From CBDFKV01 sp965249035 (GTDB lineage: Bacteria > Pseudomonadota > Gammaproteobacteria > Arenicellales > Poriferihabitantaceae), in the NCBI GenBank assembly GCA_965249035.1, contig CBDFKV010000002.1, positions 1 through 64,000 of the forward strand: a stretch of 64,000 nt of DNA, in the 5' to 3' direction. Under the pieces are notes generated by a model. That model made no database searches and was not told where the DNA came from. It saw nothing but the letters and a program-made list of their open reading frames with translations. Positions 61,734-64,000 of the stretch are shown piece after piece; the stretch's first letter is position 1, and each line of letters starts with the position of its first letter. Both the position numbers and the translations under genes were made by a program.

Positions 61734-62979
61734 TTGTCGCTTCAATATCCTGATCAGTATGGCTGGCTGATACAAACCCTGCTTCGAATGAAGAAGGCGC
61801 CAGGTAAATGCCCTCGCTCAACATCCCGTGGAAAAACCGATTAAACTGCTCGATATCACACTGGCTTACTTGCTGGAAATTACTCACCGTAGCTTGATCC
61901 GTAAAAAACAATCCAAACATGCCACCCACTTGGTTTGACGTCATCGCCACATTTGCAGCCTGGGCTGTCGCTAAAATCCCCTCAACCAAGGCCTTGGTTT
62001 TCTCACCCAGATCGTCATAAAACCCCGGTGCCGCTATTTTCTCCAGGGTCGTTTTACCCGCGGTCATCGCCACCGGATTACCTGACAAAGTTCCCGCTTG
62101 GTAAACACCGCCATCCGGCGATAAATGATCCATAATGGCTCGCTTACCACCAAACGCACCCACCGGCATCCCACCGCCAATGATTTTCCCCAGGCAAGTT
62201 AAATCACCTTCGACACCATAATAGCCTTGCGCGCCTTGCCGCCCGACCCGAAAGCCCGTCATCACTTCATCCATAATCAAGATGCTGCCGTGATCATCAC
62301 AAAGCTTGCGTAAGCCTGCCAGAAAGCCTTCAGTCGGTGGCACACAATTCATATTGCCAGCCACTGGCTCCAAGATAATCGCCGCAATCTCACCCTTCAT
62401 TTGCGCAAACAACGGCGCGACGCTTTCGAGGTCGTTATATTGGGCGGTCAAGGTATGTTGTGCGACCGCCGCCGGAACACCGGGCGAGGTCGGCACCCCA
62501 AACGTTAATGCACCCGAGCCCGCTTTCACCAATAAACTATCCGCATGGCCGTGATAACAGCCTTCAAATTTGATGATGTTGTCGCGCCCCGTCACTCCAC
62601 GCGCTAAACGGATGGCACTCATGGTGGCTTCGGTTCCTGAGCTCACCATCCGTACCTTTTCAACCCACGGCAAGCGCTCACAAATCAGATCGGCCATTTC
62701 GGTTTCAACGACTGTTGGTGCACCAAAACTAAGACCATCATCCGCCGCCACTTTGACCGCATCGATGACATCTTGATCGGCGTGACCCAAAATCATCGGC
62801 CCCCAAGAACCCACATAATCGATATAGCGATGATCATCTTCATCCCACAGGTACGCGCCTTTGGCTCGACGAATAAATACGGGCGCACCACCCACCGATT
62901 TAAAGGCACGAACTGGAGAGTTCACGCCGCCTGGAATGTGGCGCTTGGCTTGTTCAAATAGAGTTTGGTTGGTATTCAT
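61699..62979 (-). CDS. hemL: Glutamate-1-semialdehyde 2,1-aminomutase
   Basis: A 426-residue PLP enzyme forming 5-aminolevulinate in the C5 haem pathway. It has PGGVNSPVRAF, the FEGCYHGHADSLLVKAGSG segment, and the PLP lysine in CLGKIIGGGMPVGAFGG. Length is typical. Its last 35 bases overlap the end of convergent comEC. Confidence 0.96.
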   Translation of the reverse strand: MNTNQTLFEQAKRHIPGGVNSPVRAFKSVGGAPVFIRRAKGAYLWDEDDHRYIDYVGSWGPMILGHADQDVIDAVKVAADDGLSFGAPTVVETEMADLICERLPWVEKVRMVSSGTEATMSAIRLARGVTGRDNIIKFEGCYHGHADSLLVKAGSGALTFGVPTSPGVPAAVAQHTLTAQYNDLESVAPLFAQMKGEIAAIILEPVAGNMNCVPPTEGFLAGLRKLCDDHGSILIMDEVMTGFRVGRQGAQGYYGVEGDLTCLGKIIGGGMPVGAFGGKRAIMDHLSPDGGVYQAGTLSGNPVAMTAGKTTLEKIAAPGFYDDLGEKTKALVEGILATAQAANVAMTSNQVGGMFGLFFTDQATVSNFQQVSQCDIEQFNRFFHGMLSEGIYLAPSSFEAGFVSASHTDQDIEATISAAHKVLKQL

Positions 62980-63169
62980 GGGGGTAATAGCGTTAAGTAG
63001 ACATAGATTAATTGCAAAAAGCCGTGCTTATGGCTCGGCTTATAGCTCGGTTTTTGACGCGTGCGAAATTATACCCACTCTGCCTAGAGAGGTGATAAAA
63101 ACAAGCCCGTCAATTGAGTTTTTTACCATTGGCCGGATATTAAGCAGCTAGAACCTTTGAAAAAGCGCT

Positions 63170-63493
63170 ATGACACCACACTTTCGGCACCATCTTTTTG
63201 TATGCACCAATCATCGTGACGAGTTAATGTCCTGCAGTGATTTCGATGCTCTGAACGCGCGCACCTATCTTAAAGAGGCCATCAAGGAACGGAAGCTAGA
63301 CGGCCAAGGCGGGGTTAGAATTAACCAGGCGGGTTGCCTCGGACGCTGCCTAAGTGGCCCGGTAATCGTCATTTATCCGGAAGAAACCTGGTACACCTAC
63401 GTCGATCAGCAGGACCTGGATGACATCGTCGAATCACACTTGGTGAATGACACGGTCGTTAAACGGCTACAAATTCTTGACGAAGGTCAATAA
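63170..63493 (+). CDS. Thioredoxin-like [2Fe-2S] ferredoxin
   Basis: A 107-residue protein of the small 2Fe-2S ferredoxin-like family. It starts HHLFVCTNHR and has a second cysteine group in GCLGRCLSGPVIVIYPE. Together with CSDF this supplies the four cluster cysteines. The final region (TWYTYVDQQDLDDIVESHL) is typical. Its partner is unknown. It is followed by an intergenic region that may encode a small RNA. Confidence 0.85.
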   Translation: MTPHFRHHLFVCTNHRDELMSCSDFDALNARTYLKEAIKERKLDGQGGVRINQAGCLGRCLSGPVIVIYPEETWYTYVDQQDLDDIVESHLVNDTVVKRLQILDEGQ

Positions 63494-63518
63494 TTTGTCC
63501 ATAGAGTAGTAATAGGTA

Positions 63519-63547
63519 TTGACAGTTGCATGCGATTATTAGAAAAT
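63519..63547 (+). promoter_or_regulatory. Candidate promoter of a small RNA
   Basis: A perfect TTGACA (63519-63524), a 17-base spacer and GAAAAT (63542-63547). It lies downstream of the ferredoxin stop with no plus-strand gene after it. Confidence 0.45.
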
Positions 63548-63553
63548 AACCAT

Positions 63554-63677
63554 ATTGTTTTTAAGTGATGAATTATTACTTGTGAGATTCGGTTAAAGCC
63601 AGTCTGGCAGGTAGACTCTCTCCTCCATCCTCCTTTGGTGGTTTAGGCGTGGCATCTAGCCACGCCTCTTTTTTTTC
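63554..63677 (+). ncRNA. Candidate intergenic small RNA with CU-rich motif
   Basis: About 124 bases lie between a consensus-like promoter and a strong Rho-independent terminator, with no reading frame. The middle has GCCAGTCTGGC hairpin potential followed by a CTCTCTCCTCCATCCTCC tract (63616-63633). Such CCUCC stretches can pair with Shine-Dalgarno sequences in trans-acting RNAs. It could instead be only the 3' untranslated region of the ferredoxin gene. Confidence 0.35.
63645..63677 (+). terminator. Rho-independent terminator in the ferredoxin-selU interval
   Basis: AGGCGTGGC (63645-63653) pairs with GCCACGCCT (63659-63667), followed by C and a run of T. The T-run is on the plus strand only, so it serves plus-strand transcription. 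Confidence 0.9.
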
Positions 63678-63688
63678 AGCTTGGGCTT

Positions 63689-64000
63689 CTAGCGAATCTC
63701 AAATTCTTGCGCCAGATAGGCCGACACCGTACTTGCCGTGCCGCTAGCCATGACTAACTCCTGTTTCGTCGCTAGTTGGTAGTCATACATAGGATCGTAA
63801 TAAGTCTGCAATAATTTGCTGACAATGGGATAAAATTCAGCGGCTTTCTTAGTTACTTGATAGCTATTAATCGCTCGCTCCAATTCTGCATTCAGCATTT
63901 GATAACGGTCTGCACCCAGTCTGCGCTTTATTTTGGCCAGATTAGTGACTAGCTGCCGGGCCAGTTGTGCCAATGCAGCCGTGCGCCCCATGCTGATCTC
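63689..64000 (-). CDS. selU: tRNA 2-selenouridine synthase, C-terminal part (partial)
   Basis: The minus-strand frame stays open to the window edge (GAG ATC AGC before the ATG at 63991), so the gene continues outside. The visible 100-odd residues contain LLQTYYDPMYDYQLATKQ, the conserved C-terminal segment of SelU/MnmH, which replaces sulfur by selenium in the wobble 2-thiouridine of tRNAs. The rhodanese domain would lie outside the window. The identification rests on this C-terminal motif only. Confidence 0.75.
   Translation of the reverse strand, partial: EISMGRTAALAQLARQLVTNLAKIKRRLGADRYQMLNAELERAINSYQVTKKAAEFYPIVSKLLQTYYDPMYDYQLATKQELVMASGTASTVSAYLAQEFEIR

Noticed and set aside
1..64000. 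CRISPR arrays, tRNA or rRNA genes, prophage
   Set aside because: No regularly spaced direct repeats, cloverleaf sequences, rRNA stretches or phage structural genes were recognised.

Overview
The window looks like a chromosomal segment of a free-living gammaproteobacterium. The rsmG-parA-parB-atpIBEFHAGDC block, Mpl, DsbA, RsfS/NadD, GlnE and the biosynthetic IlvD, IlvA, ArgF and ArgG all have gammaproteobacterial form. A PrrB/PrrA (RegB/RegA) redox two-component system, multihaem cytochromes, NosL-type proteins, HemN and FNR-type sites point to a respiratory organism that copes with low oxygen. I cannot name the genus from sequence alone. I found no tRNA, rRNA, CRISPR array or prophage. All functional names rest on motif and family recognition, with no database search.

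Layout. 1-5000 is accessory: a decayed ISXO2/IS1595-type transposase remnant, then a minus-strand operon for an octahaem cytochrome c, a membrane-anchored trihaem cytochrome c and a dihaem-type cytochrome b. A perfect FNR/ANR box sits at the class II position ahead of that operon. A complete IS630-family element follows, with inverted repeats and a TA duplication. 5000-12200 holds a DUF2459 lipoprotein, a small cytochrome b561-like protein, rnd, a membrane protein translationally coupled to mpl, dsbA and uup. 12200-15200 is a TRAP transporter (dctQ-dctM-dctP). 15500-18200 is metK-ahcY, preceded by a perfect palindrome.

18400-26200 is the most interesting region. It is one minus-strand series of two NosL-family proteins, a small membrane-anchored protein, an FtsX-type ABC permease, its ATPase, a polytopic membrane protein with a CPFC motif, a TlpA-like thiol oxidoreductase, RegB, RegA and a FixH/YtkA-like membrane-anchored protein. 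No nosZ is present in the window. A sequence resembling the RegA/RegR/PrrA binding site lies just upstream of the first nosL. The arrangement suggests a redox-controlled periplasmic metal (probably copper) delivery and thiol-reduction system whose client is encoded elsewhere.

26200-36700 carries glnE, an EamA transporter, ilvD, a DinB-fold protein, a divergent pair of DUF2959 paralogues, an MscS-type channel and a PLP-dependent decarboxylase. 36700-47800 is the ATP synthase operon with a clear sigma70-type promoter, then parB/parA, rsmG, a folB-folK gene fusion and divergent plsY. 47800-64000 holds nadA, a Tat-exported hypothetical protein, a PCuAC copper chaperone, hemN with an FNR-like site, ugpQ-like, argF, argG, a polyprenyl-phosphate sugar transferase, nadD-rsfS, ilvA, comEC, hemL, a 2Fe-2S ferredoxin-like protein, a possible small RNA and the 3' end of selU.
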